Source of the DNA: Nocardia brevicatena NBRC 12119
GTDB taxonomy: Bacteria; Actinomycetota; Actinomycetes; Mycobacteriales; Mycobacteriaceae
Reading direction: 5' to 3'
NCBI RefSeq assembly: GCF_000308495.1
Contig: NZ_BAFU01000057.1
Span: 56,439-120,438, forward strand
DNA length: 64,000 nucleotides
Part shown: in pieces, positions 26,320 through 36,124 of the stretch
Layout of the letters: each line of letters begins with the position of its first letter
How positions within the stretch are numbered: position 1 is the stretch's first letter
Translations under genes and position numbers: made by a program
The notes under the pieces: model-generated
Told to the model about the DNA's origin: nothing
The model's database searches: none
Seen by the model: the letters and a program-made list of their open reading frames with translations, nothing else

Positions 26320-27162
26320 TCAGCGCCGCTCGGCGAGGAACGCGCGGAGCAGGGCCCCATAGCTGCGCTGTCGCTCGATCTGCGCCCAGTGACCGCACCG
26401 GTCGTAGATGTGCAATTCCGCGTTGGGCAGGTGTTTTTGCAGATAGACGCTGGAATCGGGGGTGACGAAACGGTCCTCGCGACCGTGCACGACCAGGAAC
26501 GGTTGGCGCATACGCCGCAGCGCCGATGGCGGCACCGCCATCTCGGTGGGCGAGGAGGAGAAGAAGGACTCGTAGGAGCGACGTACCTGCGGCCGCATCA
26601 CTTCTCGGTGCCGTTCGGCCACGAGAGCACCGAAATCGTCGCCCAGCGTGTCCTCGTCGTAGACAAACCAGCGCATCAGGTTCTCCAACGCGCTCAGCGA
26701 CGGGTCTTTGTAGAAGCCGACCATCCGGATGACTTCCGGTGTGGGGTGGGATTCACCGCCCGCACTACCCATCAGCGAGACCCGTCCGAATCGGTGGGGC
26801 GCGGTCATCACCAGGTGCATGGCCAGCGACCCTCCCATGGAGTTGCCGACGAGATGAGCGGTGTCGATGCCGAGGGCGTCCATCATCGCGAGCACCTGCT
26901 CGACCCGCATCCGCATCCAACCGGTCAGGCTGCGCGGCATGTCCTCGGGGTGGTCGGTCCGGCCGTAACCCACCAGATCGGGCGCGAGGACACGGTATTC
27001 ATCGGAGAGTTCCGGGATAAAAGAGCGCCAGTTGGAGCTCGCGCTCGCGCCGGGGCCCCCGCCGTGCAGCAGAATCACCACCTCGGCGTCGGGGGTGGCG
27101 GTATCGAGCAGAAAGGTCGAATAGCCATCGGTCTGCACAATCTGTTCGGAAATCGCATGCAT
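26320..27162 (-). CDS. meta-cleavage product C-C hydrolase (alpha/beta hydrolase)
   Basis: 280 residues. Oxyanion region LLHGGGPGASASSNW, nucleophile elbow GNSMGG (Ser), acid GREDRFV (Asp) and CGHWAQIE (His) match the BphD/MhpC/HsaD family, which cleaves the C-C bond of ring-opened catechols (vinylogous 1,5-diketones). It lies 19 bases after the extradiol dioxygenase gene. GAGGAG sits 9 bases before its ATG. It acts on that dioxygenase's product (inference from order). Confidence 0.85.
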   Translation of the reverse strand: MHAISEQIVQTDGYSTFLLDTATPDAEVVILLHGGGPGASASSNWRSFIPELSDEYRVLAPDLVGYGRTDHPEDMPRSLTGWMRMRVEQVLAMMDALGIDTAHLVGNSMGGSLAMHLVMTAPHRFGRVSLMGSAGGESHPTPEVIRMVGFYKDPSLSALENLMRWFVYDEDTLGDDFGALVAERHREVMRPQVRRSYESFFSSSPTEMAVPPSALRRMRQPFLVVHGREDRFVTPDSSVYLQKHLPNAELHIYDRCGHWAQIERQRSYGALLRAFLAERR

Positions 27163-27181
27163 CGAACTGTGCTCCTCGTCC

Positions 27182-28150
27182 TCAGGCCTCGGTGGTGGTG
27201 TTCATGACATGGTTGTCGGTGTGCGGGACGTAGTCGGTCGGCCCCCACATCGCCAAGGCGGTCGCGATCTCGTCCTGGTTCCACTCGATCGGCTGCCAGT
27301 CCGGGTCGAGGATCAGATAGCTGTTGCTGAAGAGTTCGACCCGGTGGCCGCTTCCCGGATCGCGTACGTAAGCGAAGAAGGCCTGACTCACCCCATGTTT
27401 GCCGGGCCCCTGGTCGGGCACGATGCCGTTCTCTCGCAGGATGTCACAGGCACGCAGGACGTCCTGGGCGTTATCGAGCCAGTACGCGACGTGGTGCATC
27501 CGGGCGGGTGTCCGCGCGTGCGGGTCTCCCATGATCGCGATGTCGTGCACCAGGGGCGTCACGCTCATCCACCCCCCGACGACCTGATCGTTCCCGGCGC
27601 GCACGTACTCACGCAGCTTGAACCCGAGCCTGTTCGCCAGCCATTCGTGGGCGCTACTCGGGTTGTGCGAGGTCCAGAGGTTGACGTGGTCGATCCGCCG
27701 CGGCGCGATCCCACGGTTCCAGGATCGGTACACTTGGTTTTTCAACACCGAGCGTTCGGCCTCCGGAGCGAGCGGCTTGTCGACGTCGTAGTACATTTCG
27801 AAACGGTGCCCGGTCGGCATCCGGAATCGGATTGCCTCCCCGATACCCCTCTGCTCGCCTGCGGGCACCCGGGTCACCGCTACGCCCGCATCGGTGAGAA
27901 GTTTTTCGAATTCGTCGATATCCTCGGCGCGCTTGACCCGCCAACCGACATGGTCCATATACGCCCGATCGCCCGCGCGCAGAGCCAGGCTATGATGCTC
28001 GAATTCCATATTCGCGCGTAAATAATAGGTACCGTTCGACTCCTCGGTGATCTCCAGTCCGATAACCTCGTGGAAAAACCATAGAGATTTGTCCAGATCG
28101 GGAGTAACCAGTGAAACATGGCCGAGCTTTGCAATTTCAGGAGTTGTCAC
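27182..28150 (-). CDS. extradiol catechol 2,3-dioxygenase (VOC family)
   Basis: 322 residues in two vicinal-oxygen-chelate domains. The Fe(II) ligands are the His in RIDHVNLW, the His in RMHHVAYW and the Glu in GHRVELFS; the C-terminal catalytic His/Tyr region follows. It cleaves a catechol next to the hydroxyl pair to a 2-hydroxymuconic semialdehyde-type product. Start GTG 28150 with GAGAGG 5 bases upstream. First gene of the operon; a divergent PucR/CdaR-type regulator starts 134 bases away, a typical local-control layout. Confidence 0.88.
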   Translation of the reverse strand: MTTPEIAKLGHVSLVTPDLDKSLWFFHEVIGLEITEESNGTYYLRANMEFEHHSLALRAGDRAYMDHVGWRVKRAEDIDEFEKLLTDAGVAVTRVPAGEQRGIGEAIRFRMPTGHRFEMYYDVDKPLAPEAERSVLKNQVYRSWNRGIAPRRIDHVNLWTSHNPSSAHEWLANRLGFKLREYVRAGNDQVVGGWMSVTPLVHDIAIMGDPHARTPARMHHVAYWLDNAQDVLRACDILRENGIVPDQGPGKHGVSQAFFAYVRDPGSGHRVELFSNSYLILDPDWQPIEWNQDEIATALAMWGPTDYVPHTDNHVMNTTTEA

Positions 28151-28241
28151 GGGGACCTCTCGAACGCTAGGAGCTGTGATACGAATCTCAACGTATCCAT
28201 GCGACGGGCGACCCGCTTCGGGCGATCTGTCGTAGCTTTGC

Positions 28242-28253
28242 CGGAATATTCCG
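28242..28253. promoter_or_regulatory. perfect 12-bp palindrome in the divergent promoter region
   Basis: CGGAATATTCCG lies between the dioxygenase start (28150) and the regulator ATG (28284), 15 bases upstream of the regulator's AAGGAGG. It is a candidate operator for autoregulation by the PucR-type protein. Confidence 0.4.
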
Positions 28254-28283
28254 ACATCGTGTCGGGTGAAGGAGGCGCGGCCG

Positions 28284-29480
28284 ATGAGCCTCGACGACAG
28301 GTTGCAGGATCTGGCGGATCAGTTGGGCAAGCCGCTGGTGGTACTGGATGTCGACCTGCGGGTGATGGCGGTGAGTGTGCACGAGACGGATCTGGACCGG
28401 ATGCGTCTGTTACTGCTGTCCGCCGGCAAGAACGTCGCGCTGACCGACACGATGGTGAAGCAGCACCGTCTCACGAGCACCGTGGGCCCGATACGTGTCT
28501 CATCCGGCGCCGACGACACCATGCGTGTTGTTCTCCCCTTACGCCACGAGAAGCGATTGTTCGGCTACTTGTGTTACTGGGACGATTCGGTACGCGGTGA
28601 CCTGTCTCCGCAAGAACAGGATCTGTTGACCGACGGAGGGACCGAACTCGGTATGCTGCTCTCGTTTCGGTTGTCCGACCTGCACTATCGGATGAAGCAT
28701 TCTCGCCGGCTTTTGACAGGTTTGCTCGGCGAATCGTCCGCCAACCGGTCCCGCTGCGCTTTCGGACTGCTGGAGGAGGGCCTGATCGAGAATGTAGACC
28801 AGTATTCGGTACTGGTCTACCGCACTCCGGGTGCAAGTTCGATATCGGTGACCCGACTTGCCGTGGAAGCGACTATGGAATTCACCGCCAGGTCGACCAC
28901 CGTGAAAATCGTCGGAGGGATTCTCGGCTCCGAGGGAGTCCTGCTCTTTCCGCGCCGGGTGAATCGTACACGCCTACAGGCGATCATGGCGCGGCCCGGG
29001 CTCGGACAGGTCAGGGCCGGAGTGGGGAGCGTGCAGGATTCCTTGGTGCAGGCGGCCGAGTCATATCGTGAGGCTCGGCTTGCATGGCAGGCTTCCCGGG
29101 CAGATCCTGCCCGGTACGGGCGGGCCGCGTTCTGGGACGACCTCGGCGTGGACCGACTGCTGCTGCAACTGCCGCTGCAAGACCTGACCCCCACCCAGTT
29201 CCCCGCAGGAGTGGGACGGTTATTGGAGTCACCGAACGGCCGAGACCTGGCGCGAACGCTGGACGCCTATCTCAGCGCCGGCGGTGATGTCAAGGAAACC
29301 GCCCGCCGACTCGGAATACATCGGAGCACGTTGTACTACCGGCTGGACCGTATACGCGATGTCACGGGCTGTGATATCTCCGACGGGGTCGCCCGTATGG
29401 ATCTGCACACCGGCCTGCGGGTCGCGCAACTGGCCGGGATATTGCCGTCACCTCTCGAATCCGATGGCGCGGCGGAATGA
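28284..29480 (+). CDS. PucR/CdaR-family transcriptional regulator of the catechol operon
   Basis: About 398 residues. The N-terminal half is a sensor region (LVVLDVDLRVMAVS, then VVLPLRHEKRLFGYL). The middle is the GGDEF-like CdaR linker (GQVRAGVGSVQDSLVQAAESYREARLA). The C-terminus is the PucR helix-turn-helix: VKETARRLGIHRSTLYYRLDRI (22 residues split here: VKETARRLGIH / RSTLYYRLDRI). ATG 28284 is chosen because AAGGAGG lies 8 bases upstream; the GTG at 28266 is worse. Divergent from the monooxygenase/hydrolase/dioxygenase operon, which it probably controls in response to an aromatic ligand. Confidence 0.82.
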   Translation: MSLDDRLQDLADQLGKPLVVLDVDLRVMAVSVHETDLDRMRLLLLSAGKNVALTDTMVKQHRLTSTVGPIRVSSGADDTMRVVLPLRHEKRLFGYLCYWDDSVRGDLSPQEQDLLTDGGTELGMLLSFRLSDLHYRMKHSRRLLTGLLGESSANRSRCAFGLLEEGLIENVDQYSVLVYRTPGASSISVTRLAVEATMEFTARSTTVKIVGGILGSEGVLLFPRRVNRTRLQAIMARPGLGQVRAGVGSVQDSLVQAAESYREARLAWQASRADPARYGRAAFWDDLGVDRLLLQLPLQDLTPTQFPAGVGRLLESPNGRDLARTLDAYLSAGGDVKETARRLGIHRSTLYYRLDRIRDVTGCDISDGVARMDLHTGLRVAQLAGILPSPLESDGAAE

Positions 29481-29608
29481 CCGCGGACGGCAGATCACCG
29501 CGCGGCGGAGTCCGGCCGCCGCCGACGGCGGTGCTGCCGCCCGGCGACCCATCGACCCGTGGAATGAGCGCTCTGATCAGCGACGTGAATCCGGCCGCAG
29601 GCCGACAA

Positions 29609-29617
29609 GTAACATTT
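29609..29617. promoter_or_regulatory. GTAACATTT motif before paaX-like gene
   Basis: A near-identical motif, GTAACACTT, lies at 30512-30520 in front of the flavoprotein operon. The 29609 copy also starts an AGTAA...TTACT inverted repeat. Candidate PaaX-type operator shared by both promoters (inference from two sites only). Confidence 0.35.
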
Positions 29618-29690
29618 ACTACTCTGCTTACTAAGGTATTGATACGTTTTCGGGCAGCTACGACGCAGCGTCCGGGGAAGGAGCGGAGCC

Positions 29691-30515
29691 GTGCGTCCAC
29701 GGGCCCTGGTCTTCGACTTGTACGGTGAGTACTTCCGCCATACCGGGGGCGGTGCGAAACTCGGCACCTTGACCGAACTCATGGGCCTGTTCGGGGTCGA
29801 ACCCGCCACGGTCCGCGTAGCGATGACCCGATTGCGCAGAGACGGCTGGTTCGACTCGTCCAAATCGGGTCGCGAAGTGACCTATCTACTCAACGACAAG
29901 AGTTGGCGCCTGCTCGACGACGGCCGCACCCGCATCTTCGAACGACACTTCGGCGACTGGGATCGCATCTGGACCCAGGCCCTGGTCGACGAGGCCGATG
30001 CGGGTCGCGAACGACATAAACGTATCGTCACCGCCCTGACCTGGTGCGGCTTCGGCAATTATCGGGAATCGGTGTGGTTCTCCCCGCACGATCGCCGCGA
30101 GCAGCTACGTGAGATGCTCGACGGCGGCGACCTGCACGTCCAGTTCCTGCAGTGCACCACCACGGGCCTCACCGCCGACCGCCTGATCGCAGACCGCTGC
30201 TGGGATCTGCGCGAATTGGACAGCGATTATCAGACGTTCATCGAACGATTCCGGCCGAAGCTGGCCCGCTACCGCCGCGGTCTGGCCGGCCCGGAGGCAC
30301 TGGTCGAGCGGATGGAGTTGGTCCAGGACTACCGCCGGTATCCGTTCCGCGACCCCGATCTACCGGAGGTACTGCTCCCGGCCGGCTGGCGTGGGCGAGC
30401 GGCACACGAGGTCTTCACCGAAGCACACGAACTGCTGCGCGCACCGGCCGAGCAGTTGGTCGCCTCCCGCACGGAAACCGGACCGGTCGTCGAGCAGCAA
30501 ACCGCTCATATGTAA
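29691..30515 (+). CDS. PaaX-family transcriptional repressor
   Basis: 274 residues. N-terminal winged helix (GVEPATVRVAMTRLRRDGWF), then the PaaX central region (DDGRTRIFERHFGDWDRIW) and the C-terminal PaaX domain (VQDYRRYPFRDPDLPEVLLPAGWRG, i.e. the Y-R-x-x-P-x-x-D-P-x-L-P pattern). PaaX proteins repress aryl-CoA catabolic operons and are released by an aryl-CoA ligand. GTG start with GGAAGGAG upstream. Its stop is 91 bases before the CoA-linked catabolic operon that it most likely controls. Confidence 0.85.
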   Translation: MRPRALVFDLYGEYFRHTGGGAKLGTLTELMGLFGVEPATVRVAMTRLRRDGWFDSSKSGREVTYLLNDKSWRLLDDGRTRIFERHFGDWDRIWTQALVDEADAGRERHKRIVTALTWCGFGNYRESVWFSPHDRREQLREMLDGGDLHVQFLQCTTTGLTADRLIADRCWDLRELDSDYQTFIERFRPKLARYRRGLAGPEALVERMELVQDYRRYPFRDPDLPEVLLPAGWRGRAAHEVFTEAHELLRAPAEQLVASRTETGPVVEQQTAHM

Positions 30516-30523
30516 CACTTTCA

Positions 30524-30553
30524 TTGACTTTAAATGATTTCTTGTCACATAAT
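30524..30553 (+). promoter_or_regulatory. promoter of the salicylyl-CoA-type operon
   Basis: TTGACT (30524-30529) and CATAAT (30548-30553) are 18 bases apart in an AT-rich island, 54 bases before the ATG at 30607. It is the best sigma-70-like promoter visible in the window. It lies next to the GTAACACTT motif, so repressor binding there would block it. Confidence 0.55.
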
Positions 30554-30606
30554 GGCCCGGTTCGCTCGAAGTCTCGGAGCGCAGTCACCCGAGGGGTCTT
30601 CCACCA

Positions 30607-32322
30607 ATGTCCATTGCCACGCACTTCCCCGTCCCCGACGCGGCGCCCTTGCGCGTCGCATGCATCGGCGGCGGTCCGGGAGGATTGTTCACCGCCATCG
30701 CGGTGGCCCACGCGATCCCCCGAGCCGGAATCGACGTCTTCGAACACAACCGCGCCTCCGACGTCTTCGGTTTCGGGGTCGTGTTCTCCGACGCCACACT
30801 CGACAACATCGACCGGGTGGACCCGGTGCTACGGGACGCCTTGGCGGCTCACGGCAGGCACTGGGACACCATCGAGGTCCACAGCAAGGGCCAGACCACG
30901 GCCGCCGGCGGCAACGGAATGGCCGCCATCCATCGCCGGGCCCTACTCGACGCACTGCGCGAACGCGCCACCGCGCTGGGCGCACGTCTGCACTACGCCA
31001 CGACCGTCGACGTCGACACCCTCGACGCCGCCGGCACCTACGACCTCATCGTGGCCGCCGACGGAGCGAACTCCCGCACCCGCGAGCGCTACCTCGACAA
31101 CCTGGGACACTCGGTCCACGAAGCGGCGGTGAAGTTCATCTGGTTCGGCACCACCTTCGCCTTCGAAGGACTGACCTTCCTCCACAAGCAGTCCGAGCAC
31201 GGAAACTTCGCCGTTCACGCCTACCCCATCGGCTCCGGACTGAGCACGTTCATCGTTGAAACCGATGAAGCATCCTGGCGCCGCGCCGGCCTCGACAACT
31301 TCGACACCACTCTCCCGCCCGGCCCCTCGGACAACGTGTCCCAGCGCTATCTCGAGGAACTGTTCGCCGACGAGATCGACGGGCACGAACTGGTGGCCAA
31401 CAACTCCCGCTGGGCCAACTTCCGCACCCGTCGCACTCGCCGTTGGCATACCCGCGGCGCCGCGGGCACACCCGTCGTCCTGCTCGGCGACGCGGTCCAC
31501 ACCGCCCACTTCTCGGTGGGATCGGGCACGAAGATGGCGATGGAAGACGCTGCGGTACTCGCCCACACCATCGCCGACCACCGTGGCGACCTGGAGTCGG
31601 CCCTGGCCCGCTTCCAGGAAGTCCGCAAGCCCCAGGTCGCCCGTATCCAGGACTCATCCACGCCGAGCCTGTCGTGGTGGGACCATTTCGGCGAGTACTA
31701 TCGCGCCCTACAACCGTGGCAGTTCGGCTTCCATTTCTTCAGCCGCGCCATCTCCACCGAGAAGATCCGCGTCCGCGACCCCCGCTTCGTCGCCGAATCC
31801 GAGCGCTCCTGGATCCGGTGCCACGGCGCGCCCCCTCTCGAAACACCGCTGCGGATCGGCCGGACCACCTTCACCACGCGCCTGCTGCGACTGAGCGAAA
31901 CGAGCGCGACCGGCGTCGAAGTCGGTGACGGCACCCGCAGCCTCACCGCCGTCCCGCCCGACAGCCATACCGGCGACCGGGCCGAACCAGTGCTGTTCAC
32001 CGCACCCGACGCCGACCACACGTCCCTCGACGGCATCGCCCGCGCCGACCTCGACACCCTGTGCGGACGGCATCCCGCGGCAGTCGTGATCCGCGGTGGA
32101 ACGCCACTGTCGCGGGCGTTGAGTTCCGAATACGTGCGATTCACCCATCATCTGCCGACGATCGTGATCGACGCCCCCACCGCCGTGCGGGCCCGCCGCG
32201 CCGTCGACGAGCGAGACAACGCCACCACCATGGTGCTCTCCGGTCGCGCCGACGCCGTGGCCTATGAAACCGCGCAGCTCGCCACCCACTCCCCCACCGG
32301 TGGCGCAGAGGCCGGCCGATGA
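30607..32322 (+). CDS. salicylyl-CoA 5-hydroxylase-like FAD monooxygenase
   Basis: 571 residues. The FAD motif is CIGGGPGGL at about residue 20, then FEHNRASDVFGFGVVFSDATL, a signature shared with salicylyl-CoA 5-hydroxylase and 2-aminobenzoyl-CoA monooxygenase, and PVVLLGDAVHTAHFSVGSGTK as the second FAD site. It would hydroxylate an aryl-CoA thioester using NADH and O2. The C-terminal ~170 residues are a less conserved extension. First gene of an operon with two acyl-activating enzymes, so substrate activation to a CoA thioester followed by ring hydroxylation is the likely chemistry. The specific aryl acid is unproven. Confidence 0.78.
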   Translation: MSIATHFPVPDAAPLRVACIGGGPGGLFTAIAVAHAIPRAGIDVFEHNRASDVFGFGVVFSDATLDNIDRVDPVLRDALAAHGRHWDTIEVHSKGQTTAAGGNGMAAIHRRALLDALRERATALGARLHYATTVDVDTLDAAGTYDLIVAADGANSRTRERYLDNLGHSVHEAAVKFIWFGTTFAFEGLTFLHKQSEHGNFAVHAYPIGSGLSTFIVETDEASWRRAGLDNFDTTLPPGPSDNVSQRYLEELFADEIDGHELVANNSRWANFRTRRTRRWHTRGAAGTPVVLLGDAVHTAHFSVGSGTKMAMEDAAVLAHTIADHRGDLESALARFQEVRKPQVARIQDSSTPSLSWWDHFGEYYRALQPWQFGFHFFSRAISTEKIRVRDPRFVAESERSWIRCHGAPPLETPLRIGRTTFTTRLLRLSETSATGVEVGDGTRSLTAVPPDSHTGDRAEPVLFTAPDADHTSLDGIARADLDTLCGRHPAAVVIRGGTPLSRALSSEYVRFTHHLPTIVIDAPTAVRARRAVDERDNATTMVLSGRADAVAYETAQLATHSPTGGAEAGR

Positions 32323-34406
32323 CCACGACCACCGCCCGCACCGGCCTCGACCGCCTGTTGCACCCCCGCTCCATCGCCGTCGTCGGGGCATCGTCCTCGC
32401 CCGCCAAGTTGGGCACCGTGATGCTCGGCGCCGTCACCCGCGAGGGTGACACCGCTCCGGCAACCTATGGCATCAACCCCAAGGCCGACAACACGGCGTT
32501 TCATCCTTCGGTGCGGGCCGCCACCGAAGCACACGGCGGCCCGCTCGATCTCGCGGTACTGTGCATCCCGGCCGAGGCGACTCCGGGCGCCCTCCAAGAC
32601 GCGGCCGATTGTGGTGTCGGAGCCGCGCTGATCTGCTCCGGCGGATTCGCCGAGGTCGGCGACGAGGGCACCGTGCTCCAGCGGCGTATCGCCGAGATCA
32701 GCGCCACTACCGGTATCCGTGTCCTGGGACCGAACACCTCCGGATTCTTCCGCCCCGGAAGCGCAATCGTCAGCTTCGTACCGGCGGTCGAGCATATCAA
32801 GTCGGGCACGGTCGCGGTGGTCGCCACCAGCGGGGGTATGAACCATGCCCTGTCCTTCCTGCTCTCCGCACGTGGTATCGGCGTCGGACTCGGCATCGGC
32901 TTGGGCAACAGTGTCGATGTCACCGCCATTGATGTGCTCGAGTACCTGCGCCGCGATCCCGCGATCACCGCGATCGCCCTGCATGTCGAATCGGTCGGCG
33001 ACGGCGCGGCACTGCTCTCGACGGTGCGCGCGGTGACGGCGGACAAGCCGGTCGTGGCGATCGTCATCGGCCGCAGCGACGTCTCCGCGTTCTCCGAATC
33101 CCATACCGGCGCACTGGCCACCTCCTGGCGCACCACCCGGGCACTGCTGGCCGAAGCGGGTGCGGTGGTCGTCGACTCCGAACAGCAGCTCGTCGACGCG
33201 CTGGCCGTCCTGAGCCGCACACGCCTCACTCCCTCGGCGAACCCGGGCGTAGGCCTGGTAACCGCTCAGGCCGGACCCGGTTTGATGGCGCTCGACGAAC
33301 TACAGGCACAGGGCGTGCGCGTGCCCACCCTCACGACGGACACGCAGCAGCAGTTGGCCGATCTACTGCCACCGATGACATACCAGGCCAATCCCGTCGA
33401 CACCGGCCGCCCCGGCCCCACGTTCTCGGCCGTACTCTCGACCATCGCCGCCGACCGACAGATCGACGCATTGGCGATCTACGCGCTGGTCGAACCCGAC
33501 GCCATCGACCTCGCCGAGGCGGTGCGCCGATCCGGTGTGCACACCGAGGTGCCTGTGGTGCTCGGCCTCGGCGGGCCGGCGGCCGACGTGACGGCGACCA
33601 CGGACACCGCAGCGGCGCTGGGCGTCCCCGTTCTGTCCAGCCCGACCGCATTGGCCACCGGCGTCCACGCGCTCGTCGAGGATGCGCGACTGCGGCATTC
33701 GAACAGCCCCGACCCTCGAGCGGTCATCCCATCGGTTCCGCCGCCGGTCCTGCCTGCCGACGAGGCCGCCGCCAAAGACCTGCTCGACGCCTTGCGGATC
33801 GCCACCCCCGCCCGACGCGTGTGCACCGACCGCGCCGCGGCCCATCGGGCTTTGCGTGAACTCACGCTGCCCGTAGCGGTGAAGATCCTCGATGCGAGAG
33901 TGCTGCACAAAACCGATATCGGCGGCGTGCACCTGAACGTCCGCACCGACGCCGAACTGGATGCCGCCCTCGACGCCCTCGACGCGATCTCCGCTCCCGC
34001 GTACCTCGTCGAAGCCATGGCCGAGCCCGGTATCGATGTATTCCTGGGGGCCCGCCGCGACCCGGTGTTCGGGCCCATCGTGGTGGCCGGGCTCGGTGGC
34101 ACCGCCGCGGAAGCCATCGGTGACGTGGCCATCCGCAGCCACAATCTCACGCCGGTGGCCGCCACGACCATGCTCGACGACCTGCAGTTCGCGCCGTTGC
34201 TCGACGGCTGGCGCGGCGGACCGGTCCTCGACCGCGAGACATTCGCCCACATCGCCGTGACCGTCGTGGCCTATCTGGCCGCTCACCCCCAGATCAGCGA
34301 TATCGAAATCAATCCCCTGCGGCTGACCCCCACCGGGTTGATCGCCTTGGACGCGGTGGTCGTGGCCGCCGACGGGCACACCGCAGCCGAAGGAGAGCCA
34401 CAATGA
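32319..34406 (+). CDS. NDP-forming acyl-CoA synthetase family protein
   Basis: 695 residues. N-terminal CoA-binding domain (HPRSIAVVGASSSPAKLG), succinyl-CoA ligase-like domains with the phospho-histidine loop SESHTGALA (near residue 260), and a C-terminal ATP-grasp domain (LPVAVKILDARVLHKTDIGGV, GLGGTAAEAIGD, EINPLRL). Such proteins make acyl-CoA with nucleotide triphosphate hydrolysis to NDP. ATGA overlaps link it to both neighbours. By analogy with the Streptomyces salicylate pathway, where a ligase-made acyl-AMP is passed to a separate CoA-transferring protein, it may receive the AMP ligase product (inference). Confidence 0.82.
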   Translation: MTTTTARTGLDRLLHPRSIAVVGASSSPAKLGTVMLGAVTREGDTAPATYGINPKADNTAFHPSVRAATEAHGGPLDLAVLCIPAEATPGALQDAADCGVGAALICSGGFAEVGDEGTVLQRRIAEISATTGIRVLGPNTSGFFRPGSAIVSFVPAVEHIKSGTVAVVATSGGMNHALSFLLSARGIGVGLGIGLGNSVDVTAIDVLEYLRRDPAITAIALHVESVGDGAALLSTVRAVTADKPVVAIVIGRSDVSAFSESHTGALATSWRTTRALLAEAGAVVVDSEQQLVDALAVLSRTRLTPSANPGVGLVTAQAGPGLMALDELQAQGVRVPTLTTDTQQQLADLLPPMTYQANPVDTGRPGPTFSAVLSTIAADRQIDALAIYALVEPDAIDLAEAVRRSGVHTEVPVVLGLGGPAADVTATTDTAAALGVPVLSSPTALATGVHALVEDARLRHSNSPDPRAVIPSVPPPVLPADEAAAKDLLDALRIATPARRVCTDRAAAHRALRELTLPVAVKILDARVLHKTDIGGVHLNVRTDAELDAALDALDAISAPAYLVEAMAEPGIDVFLGARRDPVFGPIVVAGLGGTAAEAIGDVAIRSHNLTPVAATTMLDDLQFAPLLDGWRGGPVLDRETFAHIAVTVVAYLAAHPQISDIEINPLRLTPTGLIALDAVVVAADGHTAAEGEPQ

Positions 34407-36086
34407 GCACCCGCACCCCGCTCTCGATCGACGGTGCAGTCCCCTGGCCCGACGACGTGGCCGAGCGATACCGCAAAGCCGGCTACTGGCAAGGAACCTC
34501 GATCGCCGCCTGCATCGCCGAACAGGTCGCTCGGCGCCCCCATGACGAGGCTCTGGTCGACGGCCCCACTCGCCTGACCTACCGCCAGTTGTGGGACAAG
34601 TCGTCCTCATGCGCCCAAAGTTTGCTCGATCTGTCCATCGCCCCCGGTGACCGGCTCGTGTTGCAGTTGCCGAACAGTTGGGAATTCGTCGCACTGACCC
34701 TGGCCTGCATGCGCACCGGCGTCATTCCTGTCATGGCGCTACCCGCGCATCGTCGCCACGAACTGACCCATCTGGCCGTCCTCTCCGAGGCCGTGGCGAT
34801 CGTCGTGGCCGACAACGACCGTGGCACCGACCTGCGCCAAGTGGCCCAGCAGGCCTGCGCCGACTCCCCCACCCTGCGAATGGTGCTGGTCCACGGCGCA
34901 CTCACCGCCGAACCCGCGCCAGGCGCCGCTCCCGAACACAGTCTGAACAGCTGTATGGACATCCCGGCTCGGTTCGCCGACAGCGATTACGAACCCACCG
35001 GCTCCGATATCGCCTGTCTGCTGCTGTCCGGAGGCACCACCGGACAGCCGAAACTGATCGTGCGCACCCACGACGACTACGCCTACAACATCCGGCGTTG
35101 TCTCGACGTGTCCGAATTCGACGAGCGCACAGTTTATCTCGCCGCCTTACCCGCCGGCCACAACTTCCCCCTCGCCTGTCCCGGTGTCCTCGGCGCTCTG
35201 TTCGCGGGGACGCACCGTGATGCTGCCCTCCCCCGCGCCGGAGCGCGCCTTGCACATCATCGATGCCGAAGGGGTCACCGTCTCCGCGGTCGTCCCCGCC
35301 GTCGCCCAGGCCTGGATCGAGTACCAGCGCGAACACCACGTCCTCAGCGGAAACAGCTTGCGCGTCCTGCAGGTCGGGGGCTCTCGCATGCCCGACGAAC
35401 TGGCCGCTCGCGTGGAACCGGTCCTCGGCGCACGCCTGCAGCAGGTCTTCGGCATGGCCGAAGGGCTGATCAACATGACCCGCCTCGACGACGATCCGGA
35501 CGTCATCCTCACCACCCAAGGCCGACCGGTCAGCGAGGCCGACGAGATCACCGTCGTCGACGAACTGGGCAACCCGGTCCCGGACGGCACTCCGGGAGCC
35601 CTGCTCACCCGCGGCCCTTACACGCCGCGCGGATACTTCCGCGCTCCCGAACACAATGCCCGCGCCTTCACCCCCGACGGCTGGTACGCCGGCGGCGACA
35701 TCGTCGTCCGCCGCCCGGACGGCAACCTCGTCGTGGCCGGTCGTGACAAAGACATGATCAACCGCGGCGGGGAGAAGATCTCCGCCGAAGAGGTCGAGAA
35801 CTTCGCCTACCAGGTCTACGGTGTCGAGATGGCCGCCGCTGTGGCCATGCCCGACCCGAAACTGGGCGAAAAACCGTGCCTGTACGTCACCGTCGCCAAT
35901 GGCCGGCACGTCACGCTCGACGACATCGTACGGGTGATGACCGATGCCGGCGTCGCCCGCTTCAAGATGCCCGAACGACTCGTCGTCGTCGACCACATGC
36001 CCACCACCAAGATCGGAAAAATCGACAAGAAGGCCATGCGCGACGATATCCGCGCCCGTCTCACCCGCGAGGACACCGGCACATAA
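34403..36086 (+). pseudogene. EntE/salicylate-type AMP ligase, frameshifted
   Basis: Resembles 2,3-dihydroxybenzoate- and salicylate-AMP ligases: PWPDDVAERYRKAGYWQG start, LLSGGTTGQPKL P-loop (near residue 200), FGMAEG, then YAGGDIVVRRPDG and the C-terminal lysine in TKIGKIDKKAM. The N-terminal 269 codons (frame from 34403) and the C-terminal ~290 codons are in different frames; the break is at the GGGG run 35206-35209 (FAG / GRTVML). One extra or two missing bases explain it. Everything else is intact, so it is either a fresh mutation or a homopolymer error. The start overlaps the upstream stop (ATGA). Confidence 0.85.
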
Positions 36087-36124
36087 GACCCGAGCACCGC
36101 CGGCATCGAAATCGTCTACCGTCG

